A stretch of DNA of 64,000 nt from Oreohelix idahoensis. Taxonomy: Eukaryota; Mollusca; Gastropoda; Stylommatophora; Oreohelicidae. A program made the position numbers and the translations under genes. A model generated the notes under the pieces. The model ran no database searches. It was given only the letters and a program-made list of their open reading frames with translations, and was not told the origin of the DNA. Shown piece after piece: positions 1 through 9,439 of the stretch. The first letter of the stretch is position 1. Every line of letters starts with the position of its first letter. The DNA lies in contig JAMPIV010003467.1 of assembly GCA_024509875.1 (NCBI GenBank), positions 620,001-684,000 on the forward strand, given 5' to 3'.

Positions 1-765
1 AAAGGCTGTCACCCTACACTTCACTGAAGTGGGTGATGAAAAAAATATGAATGGAACAAATGGAAATAGAACCACAAAACTTGGTGGCAAAGTATGGGCA
101 AAATGGGTAAGTCTCATTTAAAAAAAATGACTTTGCCGGTGTAACAATAACCGGAAACAATGAATGGAATGGAAACATGGTAATCAATGGACAATGGTAT
201 AGAATATATAAATGGGCAAATAGTTAAATCACATGTATGAGTGTCGGTGTAACAATAACCGAAAATTCAAACAATCATAATGCAATATGGTGTCATCATC
301 ATAATAAATCGTGAATGATGCCAACATTAGAGGCGGGTGAAGATGTACATTAGTTAATCACTTTTATTTAGTACAGCAGAACGATGTAAACCTAAAAAAA
401 ATCTGGGTAAAATCTTACAACAAAAAAACATGGCAAAAAAAACAAAAAACAAAAAAACAAAAAAAATCATAGGGGCACAAAAGATGGTCAAATATTACAT
501 TAGTCAAAATAATGTGACATAATGACGCTAACGCGTGTAAAAGGGAACTACATCAACTAAAATATATCAGGACTACAGAGATCGTCTGAGTTCGTGGATC
601 TCCATCAGCAGTGGTCGAAAGGATGTCGTGAGGGAAATGTTCATGTACTGGCAGATTCGGCAATGTCTTTCTTGCGGATGAAAATGTAACAGCTCTCCAT
701 AAATAACGGCTGTTGGACTTTCGTATCTGAACTGGAAATGCGTAAAGTGTGTAAAGAGGAAAGAG
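1..765. other. No gene seen; short repeated motif
   Basis: AT-rich spacer with runs of A. A 17-base motif, CGGTGTAACAATAACCG, occurs twice without change, at 137-153 and 245-261. It is itself partly palindromic. I see no coding sequence here that resembles a known protein. Confidence 0.5.
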
Positions 766-1075
766 ATGAAAACAAATAAGGAGGTCCTAGAAAATCTAGG
801 TATGAAAAGAGAACTAATGAGGGAGGTCAAAGTTCGACAGCTAAAATACTTTGGCCACATAAAAAGGCATAACACCTTGCAGAAGACCATAACAGAAGGG
901 AGAGTTGAAGGCAAACGTGCAAGGGGAAGACAGCGCTATAAGTGGGAAGACAACATCAAGAGATGGACAGGAAAGAGTCTATCAGAGTGCACCATCAAGA
1001 CAAGAGACAGAAGACGTTGGAGATCCATTACAGCCAACCTTCGTTGTGGAGATGGCAACTGATGATGATGATGAA
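766..1075 (+). pseudogene. LINE 3' end: C-terminal tail of a reverse transcriptase ORF
   Basis: The 98-residue open frame (766-1062) matches the C-terminal segment that follows the RT domain in many LINE endonuclease/RT proteins. A lysine/threonine-rich start is followed by the LKYFGHIKRH block, then EGKRARGRQRYKWEDNIK, then a conserved RRRWRSI stretch. The RT domain itself is absent, so this is a 5'-truncated copy, the usual product of incomplete target-primed reverse transcription. The frame runs into TGATGATGATGA at 1060-1075, which looks like the simple-repeat 3' tail of the element. The open frame extends a few codons upstream of the ATG, so that ATG need not be a real start. I cannot place the clade from so short a fragment. 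Confidence 0.7.
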
Positions 1076-1389
1076 AGTGTGTAACCCAGATGTTCAAGGA
1101 TGCGTAACGATTGGACTTCAAGGTAGCATCAGGATCAAGCAATTCAGCAGGAGGGGTATTGTGTAGGAGACCTGCATCGGAAGACACGAGAAGCAGGGTC
1201 GAATTCATGCTAAAAATAATAGCAGGGCAGGAAATGTCAACCTGACCGGAGACGGCATCTGGAGGTAAGTGCAGTTCAATGTGTAAACATCTTTGCAAAA
1301 ACGTTCATTGTTTCCAATCTTTCAATGGCTTACAATAACAGGCGAGGATCGTACTGTGTAGGTTGGGATGTATTTAACAATAGCATGGA
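1076..1389. other. No gene seen
   Basis: Unique-looking spacer between the LINE tail and the proline-rich ORF. No repeat, RNA gene or credible ORF was recognised. Confidence 0.4.
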
Positions 1390-2352
1390 CTACGGGAGTG
1401 GACGAAAACAACGGGAAGGTCGGGGTGGAAGCTGCGGACTGGTATGAGGATAACGGAGGGGAACACGCAATCTACGGGACGGAGGTGTGACAGGGAGAGG
1501 GAGAGGCGGAGGAGAGGGACTACGGTAAGGAGAATGAACAGAACCACGGGAGCGACGAAAACGGGTTCGTACATGGGCGGCCCGCTGGTGAAGGGGCTTA
1601 GGAAAGGGAACAGAATGGTAAATGAATTTTGGATGACGACGTCTAAAGAGAAAACGAGCTGAGGGAAGAGGAACATCAGGTCCAATATCAAAAGAAGAAT
1701 AATCGGGGGAAGAGTCAAGAACACTAATCTCATTTTTCGGCCAATAAATTCTACGGCCTTCGTCGTCCGTTATATGCTGGAGCTCATCCGACCTGTATCC
1801 AATTTCGTCGGGGCCCATAACTCTATCCTCCCCACTTGACGAATCGAATTCTGATTCTATGTCAAGCTGGTACTTTTCTTGTACTGTATCAAAGTCGGAG
1901 GGAGGCGGAGGAAAATAACCATAAGGAGAAAGAGAAGGTTCAACATCTGAAGAGTCAGTCTCATGTTCTGTATCAAGGTCGGAGGGAGGCGGAGGAAAAT
2001 AACCATAAGGAGAAAGAGAAGATTCAACATCTGAAGAGTCAGACTCATGTTCTGTATCAAGGTCGGAGGGAGGCGGAGGAAAATAACCATAAGGAGGAAG
2101 AGAAGATTCAAAATCTGAAAAGTCAGACTCAGGTTCTTTATCAAGGTCGGAGGGAGGCGGAGGAAAATAACCATAAGGAGGAAAATCGGGGTCAGAAGAG
2201 AGATGAACAGAGGGAGGAGAAGCGGGGTATGAAGAGAGCTGAACAGAGGGAGGAAAAGCGGGGTCAGAAGAGAGGTGAACAGGGGGAGGAAGGGAGGTAT
2301 GGACAGGAGCTGTGGCAGTAATAGGAGGTACAATAATATCATGCTGAGGCAA
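1390..2352 (-). CDS. Proline-rich protein with two kinds of tandem repeat, function unknown
   Basis: A 320-codon frame with no recognised family. The frame is open about 13 codons further upstream, to about 2390, where an in-frame stop lies and a CAG/ acceptor-like site occurs. No ATG begins it (TTG at 2352), so it is either an internal exon or a 5'-truncated ORF. Residues about 22-57 are three 12-residue repeats of the type PPSVHLSSDPAF. Residues about 58-169 are four 28-residue units, each beginning PYGYFPPPPSD followed by an acidic/serine stretch; the fourth is the most diverged. The C-terminal 100 residues are rich in Arg, Pro and Ser. The ORF lies on the same strand as, and downstream of, the Gag ORF at 3687-5027, so it could belong to the same retroelement. 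That is inference from position only. Low-complexity repeats can also keep a frame open by chance. Confidence 0.4.
   Translation of the reverse strand: MPQHDIIVPPITATAPVHTSLPPPVHLSSDPAFPPSVQLSSYPASPPSVHLSSDPDFPPYGYFPPPPSDLDKEPESDFSDFESSLPPYGYFPPPPSDLDTEHESDSSDVESSLSPYGYFPPPPSDLDTEHETDSSDVEPSLSPYGYFPPPPSDFDTVQEKYQLDIESEFDSSSGEDRVMGPDEIGYRSDELQHITDDEGRRIYWPKNEISVLDSSPDYSSFDIGPDVPLPSARFLFRRRHPKFIYHSVPFPKPLHQRAAHVRTRFRRSRGSVHSPYRSPSPPPLPLPVTPPSRRLRVPLRYPHTSPQLPPRPSRCFRPLP
1846..2181 (-). repeat. Tandem coding repeat, four 84-bp units
   Basis: Four successive copies of an 84-bp unit lie within the proline-rich ORF, each encoding PYGYFPPPPSD plus an acidic tail. Three are close to one another. The unit nearest 1846 has changed most in its second half. 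The unit length is a multiple of three, so unit gain or loss keeps the frame. Confidence 0.8.
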
Positions 2353-2389
2353 AGCATGAGAGGGGCCTGGAGTAACGGAGGGTAACTGT

Positions 2390-3686
2390 TACGTACATTT
2401 GACGCACATATTACAAAAATCGATATGGCTATTTAATATGGAAAAAATATAGACATTCATTCATTTGTGTATGAAAATGCTGTCTATGGGGAAAGCGAGA
2501 TAATCCATGTTTGATTCACACTTTTGATTATAGGAGTAATCGTTCTTGATACGCACTGACGGCGCACAAGGATATTGTGAGTTGTACTTATTTTTGGACG
2601 CACGGATTAATTTGCCTAGTTTTGGGGATTGTGATTACATATTTTGTACAAGGAATCAGTGCGGACTATTGTTATGTCCGAGATAGGCGGGCCTAGATTC
2701 TTATTATCTGGAAATTTTCTGGCAGTTTTGTGATGAGTTCCAGTATGTTATAATGGCGGGTACGCACTTTCCAAAGGGCTGGTATTCTTAAGGAAGCCAA
2801 TGATTGGAAGTGGATCTAATGGAGTGTATCCCTACTATAGTTTATGTTAGATATTCTCCTAAGGTACCGTACAATGTATAATTCGGACTCCATGTATTGC
2901 CAGACCCTATTTTGATGATCTCATGTCGATTCGACCTAGATGGAACATTGTGCTTCGTATCGCTAGGGTCGTGTTTTGTATCAACGAAGATGACAGACTT
3001 TCCTACAGCGGTTATGGCTACGTGAATTAACCTGATCACCGTAGAGCTGTATGGAAACAGATGAAATCGGTGGTATACCCATATTAAATTAACCGTAGAG
3101 GAATAAACTCCTACGTGTTAGATTTCAGTCATTATGTTTTTCACTGTAGCTTCATATTTTTTTATATGCCGTACATTCTTCTATGCCAAAGTCGTGGTTT
3201 CATGGATGTACAAAGATGGAGGTTCAAGTAACCGTTATTACCGAACTGCCTAACCTGACGCGTTTATATTAGGCTGTGGATGTATATAGGACTTAACTTT
3301 TGATGTACTGATTATTTCTGAATGTGTCATGTCATGACTTCAGATCTGCTATGTATACCTACAAATTGATATGTCAACATACCATGATGTACTCGTATGT
3401 CCCAGTGTGTACGTCTGAATAAATTGAGTAAACAAAGATTCCAGCAGTCTGCATTGGTGCCTTGTAGACACAAGTGTATAGTGTTACAGTAAACAGCACT
3501 TGGGAACAGTACACCATTCGCGGTAAACACTCTACACTTCTACTGTTACATACACCATCCTCGTTTCACAGTGACCAGTTTAGGGCCTTTCCCCTGGACA
3601 TTTTGTTCCCTTCAGGACTAGGGTGAGTTACCATTTCAGCTGGGTAGACTGGAGCATGCCTGATCCAATCCAATTACCATAAACGG
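2390..3686. other. No gene seen between the Gag ORF and the proline-rich ORF
   Basis: If the two flanking minus-strand ORFs belong to one LTR element, protease, RT, RNase H and integrase would be expected here. None of their motifs is visible in any frame. The stretch is too short for a full pol, which fits a deleted or non-autonomous element. Confidence 0.4.
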
Positions 3687-5027
3687 CTACAACAGTAACT
3701 CAGCCAAGCGAGCATCACGGGAGAGGATACGTGAGTACAGCTCAGGTGGAGGGATATGAACCTCAGCGGTGGAACAGGAATGATAACGTCTGTTAAAGGT
3801 TTTGCTCCACTGTGTTGCTGGCTTTATATATGCTTTTAGTCCATTTTCTGTCGTTACCATACATCTTTTTTGGTCACTGGTAACATTATTTATTTCAAAT
3901 ATCTTTCCTTGTTTGATTACATTGATAACGTTTCTCACTGTAATGCGACAGTGTCTTTTATTGAGACTGTTCCAGTGTGCCCTTCCAGCAGCTGTTTGTT
4001 GCTGTCTGTTCTGATAATGTAATGGTTGTGGCACGGGATTACTGTGAGGCTGTGGACTGCTTTGTAGCCGCAGTAAACAGCTGCGCGAGACGTGTCCCCT
4101 TTGCCCACAAGTGTAACATATTATTGAAGCTATTTGATAGACCTGTGGCGCTGGTGGATGGTGAAGGCGTCGAGGCTGGTACTGATAATTGGAAGCATTA
4201 TTACAAGGCATTGGTGACCTTGAAGGTTGCTGCCAAGTGTGGCGGCAATGGCTAACGTCCATCGGTTTGTCATCATATTGGTGTTCAAGACGAGGCTCGC
4301 GACCAAGACGGTTGGTAAAGCGTTTCTTCACGTTGTCCTCGGTGATGGCCTGTTGTATTGCATCTGTGACTGTCTGAGGATCCTTGCGGATCAGATGCAA
4401 CTTAAGTGCGTCGGATGACAAACTATCAATGAAAATACCAACAAGCTGCCGATCAATATCTGCAGATGTGGAAGATGAATCAATGAAGGCATCTTCAGCC
4501 AAGTTTAACAGTCTGTCTGCATAAAATTGTACAGGTTCCTGTCTGTCCTGGTGTACCCTACGAAGAAGAGTCCACGCGTGCTGACAATCCGTTATGGATG
4601 AATAGCTACTGACCATTGCCTTCTTCAGTGAAGCATAAGTTTCTGTAGGAAAAAGTTGTGCACGACGGCGTAAGAAATCAGTTACCAATGACTGGGAGGA
4701 GAAGAATGCAACACGCTTTCGGTCCTCATCGGTTGCCGAGGGGATCAAAGACACAAACTTGTCAATATCAACAAGCCATTGTCTAAAGTGAGAAGCATCA
4801 CCGTGAAACGGCTTGACAATGTTATTAATGTTTTGGTAATTGGCACTCTGTGTTACGGAGCTGAGCATATTTGCAATGGACTGTAATGTGTTGGATGAAG
4901 TATCCGGAGAATCAGGTAAAGTTTTACTCGCTGCCTGTTGTTGTGACAATTGCTGTTGAAGCAGTTGATTTTGCTGTTGTAACAAGTATACCTGACGCTC
5001 TAGCTGTTGAATGGGTGAATCCATCAT
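3687..5027 (-). CDS. gag: Gag-like protein of an LTR retrotransposon, CCHC zinc knuckle
   Basis: An intact 446-codon frame starting at ATG ATG (5025-5027 and the next codon). Residues about 5-35 are glutamine/leucine-rich and likely to form a coiled coil. Residues about 70-240 look like a retrotransposon Gag/capsid core: a FHGDASHFRQWLVDIDKF block, then a helical region with YADRLLNLAEDAF. Residues 304-317 form one zinc knuckle, C-x2-C-x4-H-x4-C (CYTCGQRGHVSRSC), expected to bind the RNA during particle assembly. The C-terminal 130 residues are basic and contain no protease motif. The frame has no internal stop in 1.3 kb, so the copy is young or retained. No pol follows. The best guess is a Ty3/gypsy-type Gag. 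A domesticated Gag cannot be excluded from one copy. Confidence 0.75.
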   Translation of the reverse strand: MMDSPIQQLERQVYLLQQQNQLLQQQLSQQQAASKTLPDSPDTSSNTLQSIANMLSSVTQSANYQNINNIVKPFHGDASHFRQWLVDIDKFVSLIPSATDEDRKRVAFFSSQSLVTDFLRRRAQLFPTETYASLKKAMVSSYSSITDCQHAWTLLRRVHQDRQEPVQFYADRLLNLAEDAFIDSSSTSADIDRQLVGIFIDSLSSDALKLHLIRKDPQTVTDAIQQAITEDNVKKRFTNRLGREPRLEHQYDDKPMDVSHCRHTWQQPSRSPMPCNNASNYQYQPRRLHHPPAPQVYQIASIICYTCGQRGHVSRSCLLRLQSSPQPHSNPVPQPLHYQNRQQQTAAGRAHWNSLNKRHCRITVRNVINVIKQGKIFEINNVTSDQKRCMVTTENGLKAYIKPATQWSKTFNRRYHSCSTAEVHIPPPELYSRILSRDARLAELLL

Positions 5028-5215
5028 AAAAAAACAGTTACGAGCTGGTCACGGGCATCAAATCAAGTAGTGAATCCATCGTAAAAAGGCAGTTACGAGC
5101 TGGTCAACGGCACCAAATCAAGTTATGTGGCCGGGGGAGTGGACGGGAACGTCACCAAATCAAGTTAGATGTGACCGGGCTTGGTCACGGTGACAAATCA
5201 AGTCTAGTGTGACAG
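5017..5215 (-). repeat. Imperfect tandem repeats in the Gag leader
   Basis: A unit of about 52 bp, containing CAGTTACGAGCTGGTCA and ending near CAAATCAAGT on the plus strand, is present twice between 5017 and 5122. Two more degenerate units that keep the CAAATCAAGT core follow, up to about 5215. The first duplication includes the Gag start codon. Confidence 0.7.
5038..5079 (-). CDS. Upstream mini-ORF in the Gag leader, 13 codons
   Basis: An ATG at 5079 opens a 13-codon frame (MDSLLDLMPVTSS) that ends at TAA 5038-5040, 10 bases before the Gag ATG pair. It lies in a different frame from Gag. It arose from a local duplication of the Gag start context: the upstream copy reads ACGATGGATTC, the Gag copy ATGATGGATTC. 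In a capped transcript it would be met first and could reduce Gag translation. That effect is inference. The ORF and the duplication are directly visible. Confidence 0.4.
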   Translation of the reverse strand: MDSLLDLMPVTSS

Positions 5216-5262
5216 GGTGAGAATGGGGTGGAATCTTTTATCAATGTTCATCTGTTGTTTTA

Positions 5263-5860
5263 CTGGCGACTGCCAGAGATGGTGATTACAGAATAGGAAT
5301 TCAACCCAGGTGATTCTTTTGGAGACTCGTAACTGTGTTTATGTTATAGGCTGCATGATCGTCGAAAATATGGTAACATTCTTTTCTCTATTACCTGATG
5401 TAAACAAACGACACGTCCTACTGACGTTCAGGAAATAAGTTCAAGCTGGATTAAATATGAATGAACACCTTTATTAAGTGTCTGCACACTCTGACAACTT
5501 CATAATAGTTCATAAATACATGTGCTTCTGTGGTATACAAACCAGTCATCCCAAGAAATAACACACAGCCATCGAACTTACAAGATGGTCCAAACCCCAA
5601 AATCACTGCCTCGCACGTCTCGTGCCTAAAACCAACCCACTTAACCCCCTTCTCTCAAACCATCACTTCCGTCCTAGCTACTGAGCAATTCTACCCCAAG
5701 TTCGATGACGTCATTCCTGAACACTTTAATTAAATCACTCATAGGATTTGTGACTAGTGTTATTACACTAACTAGACACGTTCAAATACTTAGTGTTTAA
5801 TCTTGCTAAGTATTCTTACCCTAACTATAATTAAGTGGCAGCACCTTAGTGTTAATCCGA
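5263..5860 (-). repeat. Possible LTR (5' side) of the Gag element
   Basis: Upstream of Gag in the minus orientation there is a CTGGC-loop-GCCAG hairpin (5263-5276), a conserved ATCACCATCTC block beside it, and an AATAAA signal read on the minus strand at 5470-5475. This resembles the R/U5 side of an LTR followed by a primer-binding region. A related arrangement occurs at 54201-54700. I did not find a second identical copy on the other side of Gag, so the LTR call rests on context. Confidence 0.3.
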
Positions 5861-5865
5861 CGTAA

Positions 5866-6259
5866 CAGTCCGTACTGTCACAAATATTTGTCCTTCCTCC
5901 AGCTGTACAACCATTAGACACCATTGTTATGTCCTCCTTAATTAATGAACTAGATACCATCCACACACCAGCCACCATGAAAAGACAAACGAGATTGTCT
6001 GGTTTAGCAAAATTTATTAGTATTGTCATTATCACCATACTGATTTGTCTGATATATAAGTACAAAGTTCACAGACGAATACTTTGAAGAAAAAAAACAG
6101 AGTACTGCTAACACTACTCCTGATAGTGAAAACCAGATGAGTCCTCCTGATATCACCCAGAAGAGTGTTACTGAGAACATTCCCATGACTACATTTACCC
6201 CTCTCCCCATCCCCATCACATCGCCTACCTTATTGTACCCCCCACTAACGCCACGTTGA
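5866..6259 (+). pseudogene. Broken tail of a single-pass membrane protein, possibly Env-like
   Basis: A plus-strand frame open from 5866 to the stop at 6085-6087 encodes about 45 polar residues, then a hydrophobic helix of about 20 residues (around 6010-6058), then basic residues. This is the layout of a membrane anchor near a C terminus. A second frame, overlapping at about 6075 and ending at 6257-6259, encodes a Pro/Thr/Ser-rich stretch that would serve as a cytoplasmic tail, so one frameshift separates anchor from tail. LTR elements of some animals carry an env-like third ORF with such an end, but there is no homology proof here. A fragment of a cellular membrane protein is the alternative. 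The SINE at 6311 lies just downstream. Confidence 0.3.
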
Positions 6260-6300
6260 CATGCCAGTAGTAGAGCATACTCATCGCAGTAACACTGCAC

Positions 6301-6684
6301 TGCGCAGTAGTTTTTTTTTTTTTTTTTTTTTTTTTGTACGCCCGCTAATACTCAAGGCGAAATCTCAGGTTATTATTAATGTCTAACCTGACATTGATTT
6401 TACGTGAGTATCCCTTTTCTTGTACAGAGACAGGTGTCCCTCGCCATTCAGGCAGATACTCGCCGATTTCGGAGGTACCCATTAGAGCTGGGTCGGCTCA
6501 GGAGCCGCCAATCCCTTGTCGACGACACTTCTTCAAATGTTCTCGCCAGGTCTCGAGTTAATCCAGTCCAATTCCCGGTCGACGAAAAATCCTCAAATGC
6601 CGTCGCCCGGGTTTGATCCTGAATCACCCGGTCGCCAGAGCGGTGTTGTAACCACTACGCTAGCGCGGCTCCGTGCGCAGTAGT
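6301..6684 (-). mobile_element. SINE family 1, copy a, with 11-bp TSD
   Basis: A tRNA-derived SINE in minus orientation. The poly-A tail appears as a T run at 6311-6335, and the tRNA-like head ends near 6673 with GGAGCCGCGCTAGCGTAGTG read on the minus strand. Pol III A-box-like (TAGCGTAGTGG) and B-box-like sequences are present in the head. The TSD TGCGCAGTAGT is at 6301-6311 and 6674-6684. The body contains two related units of about 65 bp with GTCGAC and TCAAATG cores. The same family occurs at 42755-43106 (plus) and about 51988-52351 (minus). Confidence 0.85.
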
Positions 6685-8295
6685 GATACCCATACCAGAG
6701 CCCATGATGTTGGGACAGATAAAAAAAATATTTCGCGTATTGCGATACAAAATTTTTATGATGTAATGTTCCCATGAATAACATTGTTATGTTTAAGTTG
6801 AAACGTACTTGTACTAATACAACAGAGCTCAATACAGTACCCGTCAGTACTTAAATTATCAGAACTCCCTTAGATGACTAATCACTACAGTTTTGACTTT
6901 TAATGTTTATCCATTAACCATGCAACTGTTTTGTAAAGTTGAGAACAAAACCTTGTACACATTTTTACTTCAAAATTGGAAATTTTCTGGAGAAGAAAAG
7001 GTTGTTCAGTCATCCACTTTTTGACAAAAGAAATGACAGTGCTAGTGCATCCAAGACCACCATCGGTCGCGCACAATTCACTGACGGACATTCTTCGCCA
7101 GATACATTCCCACACACTTGTTTTGGTAGAACAGTTTTACATTGTTGACTGACAGCTACATATTTTTGTGAAAGTCAAATTTGTGTTAGAACAATTTATT
7201 ACAAAATATGGTATTACTCTGCACGTCTCTATGCCTGACCATGAGTTGTTAATGGCACTAGCTGTTTTAAGACATCAAATGTCTTCTGACAAATCACTGC
7301 TCTCAGTGACAGAAGAGATGTCGAATTGTAATTATGTATAATAACTTGTCATAATGTTTGAGGTTCACTGAACCCTATTGAGTTTTGAGTTCAGTTCAAT
7401 GTATTGGCACTGAGATGCCAGAGTTAAGTTCAATTTAATATGAGTCAAAATGTATTAACATTAAGGTAACGTTGTTGTTAACTCCCAACGCTTGAGAATT
7501 TTTGATATTATAGACATTGTCATGAAATTGTATAGGAGCCTCTACTAACTGGTTATAACATAGAATTATTTGTTGGGTTGATAGTATATACCTGAACAAG
7601 TACACTTTCGAGAGCCCCCGATTTACGAACTTTTCGAATAGTGAATTTTTTTGGATAGAACGCAAATGTCTCTTTACAGGATACATGTGTGTGGCCCCAG
7701 GATCTGTGTGGCCGGAAGGCCTACTACTGATACCATAGCATTATTCGTGCTAATAGTTATCAGTTAGATTCGGAAGAACAGTTACGACGTTTTATGAAAT
7801 AAAGACTCGAGTTAAGCTAGTATTAGATTGAAACTGAAACTAGTCGAAACTAGGTTAAATGAGCAGCCTACCGCTAACTCTTGGCGGGAAGTGTTTAACA
7901 ACCGATGACGTAAATCGGAATAGCCAAGACCGTCTATCGGTAAGCATAACAGCATCCAATGAAATAACTAATAAAATATTAGATTAGCCAACCAAAAGGT
8001 GGTAAAATCGCCCACCACTCTGCAATAGCAAGATTTCAAAAATCCTAAGTCAGTTGATCCAAAGAAGCCAACTTGCACGGACGTAGATTAGTACTCGGTA
8101 CGGTGCAACCTGGCGCATCTCGTACTAACTACAAAAGTCCTTGGCCATCTAACATCTGATCTTGAAGCTATCAAAATATCAACTCCGTGTTAAGCAGATA
8201 ATTTTTACATTATAGTGAGTTTTGATTCACGTAAGTACTGCTTCGAGTGACTCTCTATTTTCATAACATAATTTTGTTACGCCAGAAATGCTTAA
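6685..8295. other. No gene seen
   Basis: AT-rich spacer. The short ORFs at 6900-7150 and 7435-7686 have no recognisable composition or motif and look like chance frames. Confidence 0.4.
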
Positions 8296-8520
8296 ATGTC
8301 GAAAGATTACCTTGAAACTATAAGAAACGAAACTGAGCTCTCAAACCTTGAATTAACGCAAGTTATAAAAGAAGTAGAGGGTCCGCCATCATTTACGCCC
8401 AAAGTTGATATACCTGAGAAAGAAAGAGAATCAGATGAAATATTCGTACCGCATTCGATAGAAGTACGTGGAGGAAAACTAAATGTATATTACGACACTA
8501 CCTTTCTTGAAGATTCTTAA
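8296..8520 (+). CDS. Small acidic ORF of unknown function
   Basis: A 74-codon frame from ATG to TAA with ordinary protein composition: acidic, lysine-rich, no low complexity, no signal peptide and no membrane segment. It contains EVEGPPSFTPKVDIPEKE and ends YYDTTFLEDS. An AATAAA signal lies 38 bases after the stop, at 8558-8563, so it could be a terminal exon or a small gene. No splice acceptor was chosen. I recognise no family. In AT-rich DNA a 74-codon frame can occur by chance. Confidence 0.25.
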   Translation: MSKDYLETIRNETELSNLELTQVIKEVEGPPSFTPKVDIPEKERESDEIFVPHSIEVRGGKLNVYYDTTFLEDS

Positions 8521-9018
8521 ATGCATGCAGATGACTATGTGAATTTGTTTTCAAGCCAATAAATTGAATTCATTGATCCCAGAAGACTTCTTGCATAAAT
8601 CCTGTTGAAAATTTAGAAGTTATCATTGGATTGAAAGTATGCTATTGAATGTCACAAAACCTATATCATCTCACAGAGGAAGTTCGGAACGAACCTGGTA
8701 ACTAATATCTTCAAGAATATCTACCTCTGGTGGCACACCAGTAACTTAACTTCAACGACACAAAATTGAACCTATACCTCTCATAATTAAATCCCAACAT
8801 ATTCCCACTCGGTAACAGAATGTCTCCATGAGCCCGATGACATGCCAATGCTCTCTTATAATAGTTGAAGATCTGGGTTTAGGACACGTGAAGAACCAAG
8901 ATGCAGATGGATAGACAATACCACATAAATCCTACAGCAACATGGACTCACAATATCCAATGCGACACACTTGGCTCAAGAGAAAAAACGGCACGAGTAG
9001 ACCAAAAACAAAGTAACA

Positions 9019-9082
9019 AGTCATAGTCAGGGTCCATCTGTGGCCCGACCAGTCATAGTCAGGGTCCATCTGTGGCACGACA
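9019..9082 (+). repeat. 32-bp direct duplication
   Basis: Two adjacent copies of a 32-bp unit beginning AGTCATAGTCAGGGTCCATC, at 9019-9050 and 9051-9082, differing at a few positions. There is no associated gene. Confidence 0.8.
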
Positions 9083-9439
9083 GGTCATAAAAAGACAAGG
9101 CAAAACTTTACCGCTGGGTTTCCAGTACGTCTTTGTTTCTGTCGTTCCTTCAAGCTTTTTCCAGAAGCTGATTTAAGTATCTTTGCAAAGCAGCTTTTTT
9201 CAGTCAATGGTTACACCGTTCAGTCTTTAGCAGTGTTAGAAATATGATTCTGAAGAAAATAAAGAGCTAAGAACTCTACATGAAAACAAAATAACAAGAT
9301 CACTGCTTAACAAAGGTTAAAATAGAACTAAATTCAGTGGCAAACCAGAACGGGGGATCCAGAAAGTCTAGTAACAGTTTGAAATTTTTAGAGGAAAAAC
9401 AGAGGAAGACGGAGAAAGATTGAGACTTTTGTTGTTGAT

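Noticed and set aside
1836..2357. Other long frames over the proline-rich ORF (plus 161 codons, minus 166 codons)
   Set aside because: Shadows caused by the 84-bp repeat; the chosen frame is longest and has the least biased composition outside the repeat.
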